DNA of 64,000 bases from Delphinapterus leucas. Lineage: Eukaryota > Chordata > Mammalia > Artiodactyla > Monodontidae. This document shows positions 1-11,517 of the stretch, piece by piece. A program made the translations under genes and the position numbers. The DNA lies in the NCBI RefSeq assembly GCF_002288925.2, contig NW_022098024.1:498037-562036 (forward strand), given 5' to 3'. The notes beneath the pieces were generated by a model that was not told the origin of the DNA, did no database searches, and was given only the letters and a program-made list of their open reading frames with translations. Positions within the stretch are counted from its first letter, which is position 1; each line of letters opens with the position of its first letter.

Positions 1-359
1 TGTTCACCCCAAATTCGTATGTTGAAGCCCTAATCTCCGATGCGACTGTATTTGAAGATATGGACTTTAAAGAGGTAATTAAGGTTAAAATAGAGTGAGG
101 TACTAATTCCGTATGACTTGCATCCTTTAAGAAAAGGAAGAGACACCAGGGTTGTGCACACACAGAGAAAGGGCCATGTGAAGACACAGCAAAAAGGTGG
201 CCATCTGCAAGCCAAGGAGAGAAGCCTTGGAAGAAACCAACCCTGTTGGCACCTTGATCTTGGACTTTCAGCCTCCAAAATTATGAGAAAATAAATTTCT
301 GTTGTTTAAGCCACCCAATCTGTGGTATTTTGTTATGGCAGCCCTAGGAAACTAATACA
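1..359 (+). mobile_element. MaLR solitary LTR, MLT1 type
   Basis: This is a non-coding solo LTR of the mammalian apparent LTR retrotransposon (MaLR, ERVL-related) group. It has the family's landmarks in order: the 'catatgttgaagccctaa' stretch near the start, a central purine-rich part with 'ccatgtgaagacacagc', the 'ctccaaaattatgag' block, an AATAAA poly(A) signal near 291, and the terminal 'taagccaccca...ctaataca' end. The 5' end is probably cut by the window edge. The minus-strand open frame across it is chance. No internal region or second LTR is seen. Confidence 0.85.
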
Positions 360-434
360 ACATGTTTCCATGAGGAGGCATCATGATCTTTGGAATATCA
401 AGAGCAGAAGTGTAAAATTGGACACTTATGGGAA

Positions 435-640
435 ATATAGTTAAATAACATGAGTTAACGCATATAGAACATCTAGTATGTGTTGGGTGATTGAGACAGA
501 TACCTTTTAGCTCCAAATCAAACCTTTAATGTTGACATTATTAGCCTCAGGATGCAGATGTGAAAAATAAGTGTTAGAGGAATTAAATAACTTCCTCAAA
601 TCAAAGAGATGAAAAGTAATTGATAGATTATAACCTAGTA
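435..640 (-). mobile_element. MIR SINE fragment
   Basis: This is an ancient tRNA-derived MIR element in reverse orientation. The order 'acatctagtatgtgttggg', a 'gttgacattattagcctcagg' stretch, and 'taaataacttcctcaaatca' matches the reverse complement of the MIR 3' half and core. It is heavily diverged and its ends are approximate. Confidence 0.6.
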
Positions 641-737
641 TTTTTCAACTTAAAGTGATGACCTTGTTATTATTGTCATAATTTCAGTCTCTGAATTTTT
701 CTGTAACTAAGGCTTTGGCTCTATGTTCTTACACTTT

Positions 738-743
738 TCTCAG

Positions 744-775
<32 letters not shown>

Positions 776-808
776 CCTCCCTCCCTCCACCTTTCTCTCT
801 CATTGTCT
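738..808 (+). repeat. (TC)n microsatellite and polypyrimidine tract
   Basis: About 13 uninterrupted TC units (744-769) are followed by a CCTCC/CTTTCTC-rich pyrimidine tract. An open frame through it encodes only Ser-Leu repeats and is not a gene. Confidence 0.95.
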
Positions 809-1494
809 TTCTTATCTCTCCTACTTTTGCTCATACATTGACTATGTTTAGGAAAGATAGTGTCCTACACTATCTCCTTCCAGTTTACAGAGAGACCAAG
901 CTGTAGAGAATAGAGTTAGAAGGACTTTGCTGATTTACTGAGGACAACTTGGCATCAGCTCAACCTAGAACCTATTTTGCCTGCCTCTAACCACTTTGTT
1001 TTCAATTACTATTTACCTTGGCAACAAAGTCAGAAACTTTAAATGCATTAGTCTCATTGTTAACTTAATTAAAATACAGCTTCCCCTTTCATTAGAAAGC
1101 AATCAACTGCCTCTCCTCTCTCTGAGAGACTGAGAAACAAGATGGAAACCATTGAAAAGGGAACTATTGGGAGAGTTTTTGAAGGTTATCAGGAAAGGTA
1201 AGGTGTTGGGAAGCTCTGCTTATGGAACAAAACAATTAATAGTGGGCACATTAGCCTTCTCTTTTTACTGTGCTCTCTCCCTCAATTTTTACCCCCTTTC
1301 CTCTGGCCTCCTCCCCATCTCCTTCTCCTTCCCCTTATGGGCATCTCCCATAAGGGTACCCTTTCTCTGGAAAACTGTTCGGTTTGTTTCTAAAGAGGCT
1401 CTCATGAATGCATGAAATTGAGTAATTACAGATGTGCCATCTTGGTAGTTTTTCCAACATTTTACATTGTTTCGAGCTAGAGAAATTTTGATGC
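809..1494. other. Non-repetitive stretch, nothing recognised
   Basis: I see no recognisable repeat, gene or RNA here. Two short overlapping open frames on opposite strands (around 1152-1583) lack coding features. Confidence 0.6.
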
Positions 1495-1715
1495 AAATGG
1501 TTCAAGATGCTTCCACTCATTGACACAGTGTTTAATGTTTTATCTCTTTTACTATTTGTAACAATCCCAAAGAATTGTAGCATGGATTATTCCCATTTGT
1601 TAGATGTAGAAATTGTGTCATGAAGAAGTTAATTTACATGTCAGAGACCACAAAGCCTTAAAGGTAAACTTTAGTAGCCTAAACCTATAGATTATAATTG
1701 TCATCGCTTCTTTAG
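1495..1715 (-). mobile_element. Probable MIR SINE fragment
   Basis: This weak reverse-orientation MIR match includes 'tcattgacacagtgtttaat', a 'gattattcccatttgttaga' segment and 'gaagttaatttacatgtcag', corresponding to the Ala-tRNA-like core read backwards. It is strongly diverged. Confidence 0.45.
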
Positions 1716-2064
1716 AGCACATATTGAGTGTCTGTATATTATGCAATTTGTAATATCATTTCAGAAAGTGAGAAAGTAGCAACATCCTTCTTAAATATGC
1801 AATAAGCAATATATTTTTTATATGTTAAGCTATTCAAAATGGAATTTATATGTTTGCTTCCTAAATTTGGTATTCCTAACTTCTTAGATATAGGTGAAAG
1901 ACTTCCTTGCTACATCCGGATATGTAAGAAAAAATATGAATATTAGACTCTCAGATCTAAAAAAGAGAATATGATAAATTTACTCCTCTCATTTGTGCTT
2001 TACCCATATTTTATTGTCAGGTATGTATGTGCATATGTGTGTCTTCTTTTGAGGGTTGGGAGAG
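1716..2064. other. AT-rich stretch, nothing recognised
   Basis: AT-rich sequence with no repeat or gene signal that I can name. Confidence 0.55.
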
Positions 2065-2285
2065 GGAGAGATTATAGCTAATGGTTAAGAGCATAGGCTT
2101 TGAGGTAAAAGTATCTGAGTTAAGCCAGTAGTAAATATTTTTTCTTGGGCAGGCCACTTATCCATTTATGTCTCAAGTTCTTAATTTGAAAATAGGGAGA
2201 ATAATAGCACTTGCAATATTGAGTTCTTGTGAAATGAAATGATAAGCTACATGTAAAAATATTTAATACTTGTCATATCTTAATT
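2065..2285 (+). mobile_element. MIR SINE
   Basis: Near full-length MIR in forward orientation. It contains 'aatggttaagagcataggct', the 'gggcaggccacttatcc' core, 'gaaaatagggagaataatag' and a 'gtgaaatgaaatgataa' tail. It is old and diverged. Confidence 0.8.
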
Positions 2286-3562
2286 ACTCATTAATAGCTG
2301 GCTATTTTTCTTTTCATAGCACTTTACTGCTAGATTATCTATTCTGTGCAATGGGTGGATAACAAGACAAGTTCTCATGGCAATACAAGATTGTCACACT
2401 AAGGTATATGTATCATTTGGATGCACTAAAAGTAATGTTAGTAATGTCTTCTGATTGTCAGCAATTGGTTGTCCAAAATTAGCAGTTCTTTGCAAAAGGC
2501 ATTTCAAACCTGGGATGTCAAGAGTTGGAAGATAATCAGAGTTTTGGTTGTTTGTTCTTGAGTTAGAAAGAAAACTACAAAGTGTTACGTGCAGCATTTC
2601 AAAGTGGCCTCCACTAAGGAGGGTAATATTCCAGGTGAGGATCCATAATACGTAGTCTATCCAAGCCTTTCTTCTAGATGTCTCCTGAACTGTCACCTCT
2701 GTCTAACTACACACATATATCCAGAATATATGGAGATGTCAATATAAAGGGTATATTTTCCCTATCTGACTAAATAACATTTACATTTTCTTATTATGGA
2801 AGTTTATTAACACCCCAGAATGTATGTAATACACAGAAAACACATAAAGAAAAAAAATCATCCATTAACCTACCATCCAAAATTTTTCTGTTGTGGGAAA
2901 AAAGACCACCCAAATGAGGAAAACAAAGACTATTTATTCAGAGCTTACTATAGCAAGGGAAATAGCCACTATCACTTGTGTTTAGTAGAGACTCAAAGGC
3001 AGGCAGAGGAGTGGGAAAGCTTCATAAAAATGGGGACGGCTTCAGGAATGCCTTGAAGGGAGGCTTTTGGCATGAGGAAGCTGTCATGGGCTAACTAGAA
3101 GTAGGGCATATTACGGGATCGGTTAGAGGTATTGGTTGGTCCTAAGTTCGAAGTGAGAGCAAAAATTAGGGAAACTATCAGTTATTAGTCACAGCCAATT
3201 GTTTTAGACGATTATGAATGTTACATGGGTTATTGTTTGGCTTCCTGGTTTTCTTTTTCTTTTTTTTTGCTAGAGATGATGGTCTGACCTTACAAGTCTG
3301 ACTTTTGCAGATAAGTAGTCTGGTTTCCTGGCGTGGTTGCTGCTGATTGTGGGCCAGCGTTCTAGTTCTATATATGGTCTGGCCGTTGTCCATTTTATAT
3401 TCAGTCTGTCACCATATTTAATATCGTGTGTTTTATTCCAGGTCTCCTTATCCCACTACCAAGACATATGTTTTATTGTAGAGCAACTAACAATTTTTAC
3501 AGGTAGAAAAAATGTGTATTAATTAATCATATCCAATTCCCCAAAGAAGTATGTCTGGGGTT
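2286..3562. other. Non-repetitive stretch, nothing recognised
   Basis: No repeat or gene is recognised. A minus-strand open frame of 100 codons (2394-2696) has no familiar domain and looks like chance. A short poly(T) run lies near 3255-3268. Confidence 0.55.
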
Positions 3563-3690
3563 TCATTTATTGTATATGCAGAGCACCTATTATGTGGCAG
3601 GTTCTGATGGGTCCAATAAGTTAATGATGGCGTAGTTTCTTACTTCAGAGAACCTAGAATTTTGCAGGAGTAGACATGAAATGGGTCTAG
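3563..3690 (-). mobile_element. L2 LINE 3'-end fragment
   Basis: Reverse complement of the L2 3' end: 'gagcacctattatgtggcag' is followed by a degraded 'cttcagagaacctagaattt' part. This is a common ancient mammalian fossil with no coding capacity. Confidence 0.55.
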
Positions 3691-4640
3691 ATAGCCTGTT
3701 TTCTTAACCATTTTCAATTGAGTGACGTCAAGCACTTACGCTTGAAGTAATCATATATTCATTCATGGTCTTTGACCTGAAAAATTATAGAGGGTCACTA
3801 TACAAATGTAGAAATATACAAGTTTAAAGTGTGTAATTCTCAAAGTTAAATAAGTGTTTAAAAAAATGAAAGTAATTCTGTATTTTAAACTGAAATAATT
3901 AGCTCTCTGAAAAGTCTGTAATTAGTATATCATTTGAATTTTGAATTAATATTGCAGATAGAAAATTACTACTTATTTCAGATGAATTTTAGTTGCTAAA
4001 TCAAATGCAATTGAATTCAGTTGGATGTTCTCAATGTACTGTACTGTTTTTATCAATGAAAATTAATTTAAACTTGGATTGCATAATTTGCCTGTGTATA
4101 CAAGCTAAATTTATAATTGCTATTAAATACCAACTCAAGAGATATCATGAATGCAAAATTTTAAATGAATTTCATTTATACAGCCCTCAAGTAAAATTCT
4201 CACATGTTAAATATGTACAAATATTTTTAGCATTTATGATCTTTATATGGAGATCATTCACTTTTATTTTGAATGATTGATGACATTAGTTCCCTGAGAA
4301 TTGATTATTCTGGCATAAAAGTGTTTAGATTAAAAAATCAGTGAATCCTGAATTAACTTTTTTGTTTTGTGAATTATCTAATGTTAAAGTGAGTATTTAT
4401 CCCATAAGATACTCCATTAAAAACTAAAACATGAGTGTGTATGTGTGTGTGCACACTCATACAAATGATTATATATATTTAGTTTATATTTTGTGCTGGT
4501 ATAATCCTTTATCACTGGGAAGATAAAGTTTAGGGATGTATATTAACAAAGGTTATTTCTTAACTTTGGAAGCCATTCTGGAAACCAAGACTTTGACTAT
4601 AAATTTTGTTGGATTTTCTATCCTTGACAAATTAAAGGGA
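3691..4640. other. AT-rich stretch, nothing recognised
   Basis: Very AT-rich, with no gene or named repeat. It includes a short (TG)n tract at about 4434-4450. The 95-codon open frame at 3993-4280 has a low-complexity composition typical of AT-rich noncoding DNA. Confidence 0.55.
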
Positions 4641-4659
4641 TTTTTTTTTTTTTTGTTTT

Positions 4660-4728
<69 letters not shown>

Positions 4729-4762
4729 CATATACACATATATGTATACATACATATATATA
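4641..4762 (+). repeat. Compound T-run, (TA)n, (TG)n microsatellite
   Basis: Three simple repeats lie end to end: a 24-base T-rich run (4641-4664), (AT)n at 4665-4694, then (GT)n at 4695-4722. These fade into an imperfect TA/CA tail. Likely length-polymorphic. Confidence 0.95.
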
Positions 4763-5231
4763 ATTTGTTGAGAAGAATCTAAATCTGTAGAATGAAAACT
4801 CAAGTCATTAAATACTTTAATCAAAAACACACTTTTACTTCCTTCAACAAGCTAATTCAGATAGAACCACCATGTCTTTTTCCAGAACCTTTTTATTAGG
4901 GTAAAGTGATGAACCTCTTAGTACTGATTTCTCAGTGTTTTCTGAACTCTGTTCTCATTCTTAATCATCCTTTGATACCTTTTTGGCACTCCTTTCCAGT
5001 CCCAAATGGAATAGCCACTTACTTTGATCAATGTCAGTAGTATGTTGATTTGATGTAGTCCTTTGTCTTCCCCTATAATCTTTCAAAGTTGAGACATTCT
5101 GGTACAGAACTCATTAACTACATTGTTATCAGTTAGTTTACTGTTTCCATCCTTATTTGCTATTGCACAGATTCATATAACTGTTAACATTTCCTCCAGT
5201 TGTCAACATTTTCTTTGTATAGGTCCTGGGG
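4763..5231. other. Non-repetitive stretch, nothing recognised
   Basis: No recognised repeat or gene between the microsatellite and the SINE target-site duplication. Confidence 0.5.
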
Positions 5232-5248
5232 CTGCTTACAGATTCTTT

Positions 5249-5574
5249 TATTTAGTTATTAATTTATTTATTTTTGGCTGCGTTGGGTCTTTGTTGCTGT
5301 GCGTGGGCTTTCTCTAGTTGCGGAGAGCTGGGGCTACTCTTCGTTGCCGTGCGCGGGCTTCTCACTGCGGTGGCTTCTCTTGTTGCGGAGCGCGGGCTCT
5401 CGGCGCGCGGGCTTCAGTAGTTGTGGCTCACGGGCTCTAGAGCGCAGGCTCAGTAGTTGTGGTGCACAGGCCCAGTTACTCCGTGGCATGGGGGATCCTC
5501 CCAGACCAGGGCTAGAACCTGTGTCCCCTGTATTGGCAGGTGGATTCTTTACCACTGCACCACCAGGGAAGTCC
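5249..5574 (-). mobile_element. CHR SINE, long form
   Basis: A tRNA-derived SINE in reverse orientation. Read on the minus strand it starts 'gggacttccctggtggtgca' (A-box region), then carries a B-box-like 'ggttctagccc'. It keeps the repetitive middle section (units such as 'cacaactactgaagcc') and ends in an A/T-rich tail. A perfect 17-bp target-site duplication flanks it (5232-5248 and 5575-5591, 'ctgcttacagattcttt'). The family is shared by cetaceans, hippos and ruminants and is mobilised by LINE machinery. Open frames across it are not genes. Confidence 0.92.
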
Positions 5575-5591
5575 CTGCTTACAGATTCTTT

Positions 5592-5937
5592 GTCTCTCTG
5601 AGCTGCAGCAATAAATCGTCATCACATTACAGCCACTCACTTTCTACAAACAGGCAATTTCTGATCTGAATGCTGGTAAATTTTTTCGTTACTTAGTAGT
5701 CTTATAAGGTATGGGTTATTTTATGTGTTATCAGATTGTTGACAACCCTAAGGTTGACATCTGGAGTTCACCTGTCTTCCAGTTACCTTACTGAGCTTTG
5801 TGGTATAACTATTTCATCTATATTTATGCATATTCACAAATTCATGCATGTTAAATGGCCATTTTATACTGAAATAGAGCAACTTGTGGAATGATCTGAT
5901 TTTTTAAGAGTTAAGTTAGGTAAAAGGAAAGAAGAGG
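5592..5937. other. Non-repetitive stretch, nothing recognised
   Basis: No recognised feature. Confidence 0.5.
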
Positions 5938-6130
5938 ACTAATATTTATTGAGTGATCATGACTCTTCAGATGCTACACTAATGTACACATTTCTACATT
6001 TTCTTAGAATAAACCTATAGGGTTATGTGCAATTGAAGAAACTGAGGCTCAGAGAGGTAAAAATCCATTAAGATTTCCCTGTTATTACATTATAGAGCTT
6101 AAATTAATATCCCAAATTGACTTCCCCCAA
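5938..6130 (-). mobile_element. MIR SINE fragment
   Basis: Reverse-orientation MIR: 'ctaatatttattgagtgatc', then 'aaccctataggg'-like sequence and 'gaaactgaggctcagagagg', the most conserved part of the family read backwards. Confidence 0.75.
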
Positions 6131-6444
6131 AGCTTATGATCTTTGCAAAGTATTACATTAGGCTTAAAGGCAAGATTGTCCAGTCTTCTTATGCCACAAC
6201 TACCTTGAAAAGAAGGTTTGTGGAGATTTAGGAAGACAGATACCAGAAGTATCAAGTAATAGACTTAGAAGAGATTCTTGGAGATTATTCCTTTCACTTC
6301 AAGTAGGACCACATTAAATCACCTAAAATGGCTGAGATTGAATCCTATTTATAAATATCTCTTTCAAAGGGGATTTGATGGCATCCTCTTGACAATATAT
6401 TCCATTGTTGGCAAATCCCCTTTTTATCCATCTGCAATTAATCT
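6131..6444. other. Non-repetitive stretch, nothing recognised
   Basis: No recognised feature. Confidence 0.5.
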
Positions 6445-6640
6445 GTCAGCAAGATTCTATTACATGCTTCCTGTTTGCCAAGCTCCGTAATATGCAATAC
6501 CTGTACGATGCAATGTCTTCCTTCAGAGATAATTTAGTGTAGTTGGGGTAAGAAGGCAGGTACATGAAATGAGAACTGGTGATTCAGTATAAATGATGAG
6601 TCTCAAATAAGCAATAAAGGCTTTCAGAGGATGAAAAGGT
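6445..6640 (-). mobile_element. Possible L2 3'-end fragment
   Basis: Degraded match to the reverse complement of the L2 3' end ('cctgtttgccaagctccgta' and following). Weak. Confidence 0.35.
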
Positions 6641-6804
6641 GGAATAGATGGGTCCTAGAGGATTTTGGAAATAATAGTTTAAAATAGAATTTGAAAAAGA
6701 GAGATTAATCCCTTTCTTCAAATTCAAAGGTAATTCCTTTGGATATAAGACACAGTCAGCCACAGCATGACCTTAGTTGTCCGTATAGCAAACATTGCCT
6801 ATCA

Positions 6805-7036
6805 GAACGTATTTTCCTAGAGTGTGGACTCTGGTACCTTGCCTGAGTTCGACTCCTGGCTCCACCATTGGAGACATGGGCAAATTATACATTTCAGTTT
6901 TATCATCTGTAAACTGGGAATTTTATAGTATCTTTCTCATATGGCTATTGCAAAGATTGTGAGTTATTACATTTATATGATATACAATAGTACTAGGCAC
7001 ATGGTAAGCATTTTAATAAATGCTGCTGCTGGCAAT
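6805..7036 (+). mobile_element. MIR SINE
   Basis: Forward MIR: 'gagttcgactcctggctcca', 'gacatgggcaaattatacat', 'tcatctgtaaactgggaatt' and a 3' end 'ggcacatggtaagcatttta' running into 'aataaatgct'. The 3' end borders the polypurine block. Confidence 0.85.
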
Positions 7037-7042
7037 CAGAAT

Positions 7043-7172
7043 GAAGAAGAAGAAGAAGAAAAAGGAGGAGAAGGAGGAGAAAGAAAGAGAAGAAAGGGGA
7101 GGAGGAGAAGAAAAAGAAGAAAGAGGACAAAGAGGAGGAGAAGAGGAGGGGAAGGTGAGAGAAGGAGAAAAT
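7043..7172 (+). repeat. Polypurine (GAA/GGA)n block
   Basis: About 130 bases that are almost all purine on the plus strand, built of GAA, GGA and GAAA units with only about two pyrimidine interruptions. It directly follows a MIR 3' end, so it may have grown from the element's tail. Frames across it encode only Lys/Glu/Arg or Phe/Ser/Leu runs and are not genes. Confidence 0.95.
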
Positions 7173-8199
7173 GGTGATGATCCTGGCACCCATTAAAACA
7201 GTGCACAGCTGTGCATTCCCACCCCCTCCTCATGAACCGTAGGATCTATGAATACTTTAAAACTCTTCCTCGAATACCTCTTACCTGGAGGAAAGCAGAG
7301 AGAAGTTCACTATACCAGCCCCCAACCCCTTACATAGTGAGAGCATTGTACTGCAGTCTTTTTACTCACTTAATTGTGTTGTACAATTAGTCACTATCCA
7401 TAAGTCTCTGGCTGCCTTATTGCTCTTCAACAATCTGAAAGCTAGTTTTGAATCTGAATCCCTCAGCTGGTTCATGACAGCTTCTTTTCCAGGGACTCAA
7501 ATCTTGTTTAGTCACCCTCACAATAATCAGTATATTTTGAAAATTCTGATTCTTGTTAAATACCAATAATTGCTGCTTAAAACCCCAGTGTGGCATCCAG
7601 ATTCCACTCAAACCAGACTCTTTTGAATAGTTTCCCAGATTGAATGTGGTTTTATACCATGTATGTCCTGCAGTTTGTAATATTTGACCTCAGTTTAATT
7701 GTATGCCTGCATCTGCTGGATGGGGCCAACCCCACAGTCACAGTTCATTTTTCTCTGCCCTTATTTAGTCCTTGAGCACAAGATCAGCATCATGAGCAAA
7801 GTGTCTGTCTTGTAGTAGAATTGACACTTATCCCTTACCTTAATAAGATTCTCCTATATTGTAATATATAATACATATATTATAGATACATATATAATTT
7901 TCACTATTATATATAATTTGCATATATATGTATAATTTGACACATCTGAATACTTGAGCTGTCATAAAGCTTGTACCTAAGATGATAGCGAAAATTATAA
8001 AGTCACTCTTACTTGTCACATTTTCGGTGTGCCTGATCATCTTTTTCTCTGCCTTGTTTCAGTACCCTGGGAAAATTTGAATACAGTTAGGAAGATAAAC
8101 AATAGCTTGGGGAGTTAAAACAGTGCCCTGCCTTACGACTGTTTGTTAGTAGGGTGTTTACTTCTCCTCCTCAACAAAGCTGCTGATACCCTTTGCCTT
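7173..8199. other. Mostly non-repetitive; AT-rich patch at 7855-7935
   Basis: No gene or named repeat. The 7855-7935 part is an imperfect TA-rich low-complexity patch. Confidence 0.55.
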
Positions 8200-8480
8200 G
8201 GGGTTAGTTCTCTAGAAGCAGATCCTGAGATAAGGATTTATGGACAGTTGATTTATTAAAGATGTGCACCCGGGAAAGCCTTTAAGATAGAGGGGGAAGC
8301 TGGACAGTAAGGAAGAATATCTCAAATCCTGACCTCAGATGAATCCTGAAGGACAGCTCTGGAATGTAAATTGCACTTAAGAATTTGTCCCAACTTCAAG
8401 AGAAGGAGCTGAGCTTTCATAGGCCTACACCCATTAGTCATTAGCTTAGGGTCAACCCAGGGGAGCATAACCTCCCATCC
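8200..8480 (+). mobile_element. LTR-like interspersed repeat, family not named
   Basis: Resembles a common mammalian LTR-like repeat with 'gaagcagatcctgagataag' followed by a 'tttattaaagatgtgcaccc' stretch and a purine-rich 'gggggaagctggacag' block. I cannot assign the family or exact ends from sequence alone. Confidence 0.35.
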
Positions 8481-9254
8481 ACTTTTGGCAAACGACCCCA
8501 CTAGTGCAAAGGCAGACTCCTGTTGCAGAACATCACAGGGGATAGACCAGTAGATGCAAAGAACACAGAGAAGCCAGGGAAGGGAAGTACATAGACAGTA
8601 AAAGGGAGCTGAGAGAATCTCTGTGGGCTTGTGTGTGTTTCTCTACTTCTGCACATAGAACCAGGGAGCAGGTCACAGTATCTGAGAAGGCACTAATGCA
8701 AGAGTAAATGAAAAGTTTAAAGACAGGAAGGATTCTGGACTCTGGGTTCTTTCATCACTAGGTGGCATTGCCATCTATTGGTTTAGCAGCATTGAGAAAC
8801 ATAATGTCAGGAAAGAAGTATATACTTTTGTCTCAGTAGTTGGTAAAAAGGTACTTTTGCTCAACAATCTTCCTGCAAAAATAACTCTTAAATCAGTTCC
8901 AGATTGTAATTCACCTGCCTTATGTAGTTTTCACAGGCCTCATTCTTTGTAATAAATGAACAATTAAGGCCTGCTTGCCTGTGTGAACACTGACTGTTCT
9001 CAAGGAGAATTGGATAAAGAGAGGAAAATGGCTCTCTCTGCTCTACCCCTCTATGGTTCTCATTATCTGCTGTATATTAGGGCCAGCCAGTGCTTCAAGC
9101 AGGAAATGCTATGGCAAATAAGGGAGCTTATTGGAGGAAAGAGACATTTCATCAAATAGTTACAGCAGGGTTTCCTCATCTGTAATCTCTCTCTCTCTAT
9201 CTCTGCATAACATATTACATTAAAACTCTCAGTTTCCGTGGGTCAAAAATTAAG
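8481..9254. other. Non-repetitive stretch, nothing recognised
   Basis: No gene or named repeat. A short (TC)n run occurs at about 9187-9203. Confidence 0.5.
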
Positions 9255-9500
9255 TCAGAGCACAGCAAGGATGCTTGTCTTTGCTCCATGGCTTCCAAGT
9301 AAGTCCTCAGATGGAAGACTCAAAGACTGAGAGGCTCATATCATCTCATAAAGGCCTGTTTGTATACATGCCTGGCAGTGGATGCTGGTTGCTTGCTGTG
9401 GGCTTAGCTGGGTTTGTTGGTCCCATTGCACGTGGCCTGGGCTTCCTCACAACATGGTGGCTGCGTTCCAAGAGCAAGCACCCCAAGTGAAAGAGAACCT
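9255..9500 (-). mobile_element. MaLR LTR fragment, MLT1-like
   Basis: Diverged reverse-orientation match to older MLT1 LTRs: 'cctggcagtggatgctggtt', 'gctgtgggcttagctgggtt' and 'cacaacatggtggctgcgtt'. It is old and truncated at both ends. Confidence 0.5.
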
Positions 9501-9504
9501 GATG

Positions 9505-9612
9505 GTGCTACTGTGAGGATTAAATCAATTACTTAATATAAAATGCTAAGATCATTATCTAGCACCTAGTTCTTAATGAGAGTTAGCTATTATTAGTAAT
9601 AATAGTATTATT
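9505..9612 (+). mobile_element. MIR SINE 3' fragment
   Basis: Forward MIR 3' portion: 'tactgtgaggattaaatcaa', then a 'cattatctagcacctag' segment and 'gagagttagctattattag'. The last bases run into a TAA-rich patch. Confidence 0.6.
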
Positions 9613-10439
9613 AACAGTAACTATTCATGTAAATATATTAGTAATAATATTTCACATAGATCCCAGGTAATTTAATTCCGATGCATCTAGGGGTGGGGGG
9701 TGAATTTATCACCTTTTTGGTTACTATCTAAACAAATCAGTTGTTTGTTGGTAGGCTGCACCCCTTTTCTTTACTAGTAGTCCATGGGCTTCAGTAAGAG
9801 ATTTTAGCTGATGTTCAAAGAGCTGGGCAGTGTAATCCGAGAGGATTGTGACAAGTTTTGAGTTCAAGTGAAAGCAAGCTGCCAGGAAGGATGATCAAGG
9901 ATACTACCATAATCCGAGAAATAAGATAATGTGGGTGTTCTTGGAACTGTGTCTCCAAGTCTCAATGTGGTGATTGAATCATAGCCATACACTAATGCCT
10001 TCACTTGTTAGCAATTTCACTTTCATTTGTGACGATCATTTCTTTCAGCTTTGAAATAAAATTTGTTCCAGTATGTAAGGATATATAAACAATGATTTTC
10101 TTCAGTTGGAGGTTATATGTATAGTAGTAAAGAAGAGTATGGAGACAGGGAAGGAAAATTAGAAAGAACACTGACAGATAACATAGGTTGCTTTCATCTA
10201 ATAAGCTCAAGTGTGTACTATGACTGAAACTGAGTGACCGATCCTTTCCCAGAAGACCCTTAGAGAGACTGCCTATCCCTCCATCATTACTTGCTGAGGA
10301 AGACTGTGTAGCCTGTAGTGATGCTAATGGGGTAAACACTCTTCTGATTCTTTCGCAAAAATCTGAAGCCATCAAGATTGTCATCTTGATCTTTGGTCGA
10401 TGAGTTATGCTTTTATTCATCTCAGTGACTATCTTCTTT
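9613..10439. other. Non-repetitive stretch with an unexplained 139-codon minus frame
   Basis: No named repeat. A minus-strand open frame of 139 codons spans 10001-10420. Its translation has no motif, signal peptide or domain I recognise and the DNA shows no promoter, splice or poly(A) context, so I treat it as chance. Confidence 0.45.
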
Positions 10440-10900
10440 CTGCCTGAAGGTTAGTCCAAACTCCTTTTAAATTGTCATTCACCTCACCCTCTACTATTTC
10501 TCATCACCCCGACTTGTCCCATATCTGACTTTTTACAGCCTCTGAATAAGACACATAATTTAACACTTCTGTACTTTTATACATGCTGTTCCTTTTCATT
10601 GGCAAGTTTTATTTTTTATTTTCTACTTTTCAAAATGCATTCACCCTCGCATTTTGAAAATCTCTTCCTTTCCTTGTCTCCATCCAGAATTTATGTCTCC
10701 CTCCTTCTTGCTCCCACATTTATTTTTGGGGGGGGTAGGGCATGTGCCATTTTATTATTGCTTGCTGTAGGTAATGTCTTTCCTCTTCCTTAGGTTGTGG
10801 CTGCCCCTGGAGCAGAAACTATTTTGTGCTCATGTTTATCTCTTTAGTGTCTATGACCTGGCCTTGTGTATGTTAGATAAAATGCCTAGTGAATGAATTA
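10440..10900 (+). mobile_element. L2 LINE 3' fragment
   Basis: Forward L2 relic. It starts with 'gtccaaactccttttaaatt', continues with 'ctgttccttttcattggcaa' and ends with 'tgcctagtgaatgaattact', in the order of the L2 3' end. A G8 run sits at about 10729-10736. No coding capacity. Confidence 0.65.
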
Positions 10901-11024
10901 CTTGAATTTAGAAGCAGCTCTGCACTGCTCTGGCCTGGCATCTACTATTCCCTCCATAATACAGTGTTCCTTGACTATGCTTATGGGTGTGTTTGTCTTT
11001 GCGTGTATTTTCATTTATCTTCTA

Positions 11025-11275
11025 CCATGCAAAAGAGCACCCGAAACTCAGAGGCTTAAAGCAACAATGGTTATTTCTTCATTAATTTTTCATGATTCTG
11101 GGGATTGACTGAGCTCAGCCAGGTGGTTCTTAATCAGTTTTATGCAGTTCGTGACAGATGAGGGCTCAGACTGGAATCACCATGAAAATTCCTTCATTCA
11201 TACACTTAACAATTGATGCTGGCTATCAGCTGAGACCTCAGTAAGGACTGTTGCTGGAACACCTGCATAGAATTG
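11025..11275 (-). mobile_element. MaLR LTR fragment, MLT1-like
   Basis: Reverse-orientation old MLT1 pattern: 'ggcttaaagcaacaatggtt', 'tttcatgattctggggattg', 'ctgagctcagccaggtggtt' and 'gatgctggctatcagctgag'. It is truncated. Confidence 0.5.
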
Positions 11276-11517
11276 TTTTTATACATAATCTGGGGAATTA
11301 GTAAAAACTAGATAGAAGTTACCTACTTGTTCTGAAATCATGTTTACATTTGCCTGTGTGTATTTGATCCTGTCACTCCTTTACATCTAATGTACACTCT
11401 GATTTTTCTTCTACCTTTCTACATGTAAACCCACCCAGCCTTTAACTTTAGCTTTCCTGGTCAACCCAACCATCAGTTACTTTCACAGATACCTTCTTTA
11501 CTATTCAAAATCTTATT
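11276..11517. other. Unassigned spacer
   Basis: Pyrimidine-rich on the plus strand and weakly L2-like, but not enough to call. Confidence 0.4.

Noticed and set aside
5249..5574. SINE heads taken as tRNA genes
   Set aside because: They keep A- and B-box-like sequences but not a foldable full tRNA; they are SINE promoters.
6941..7233. Lys/Glu/Arg-rich and Phe/Ser/Leu-rich frames
   Set aside because: Translations of the polypurine block, not proteins.
10001..10420. 139-codon minus-strand open frame
   Set aside because: Leu/Ser/Tyr-rich translation of AT-rich DNA without a known motif or gene context.
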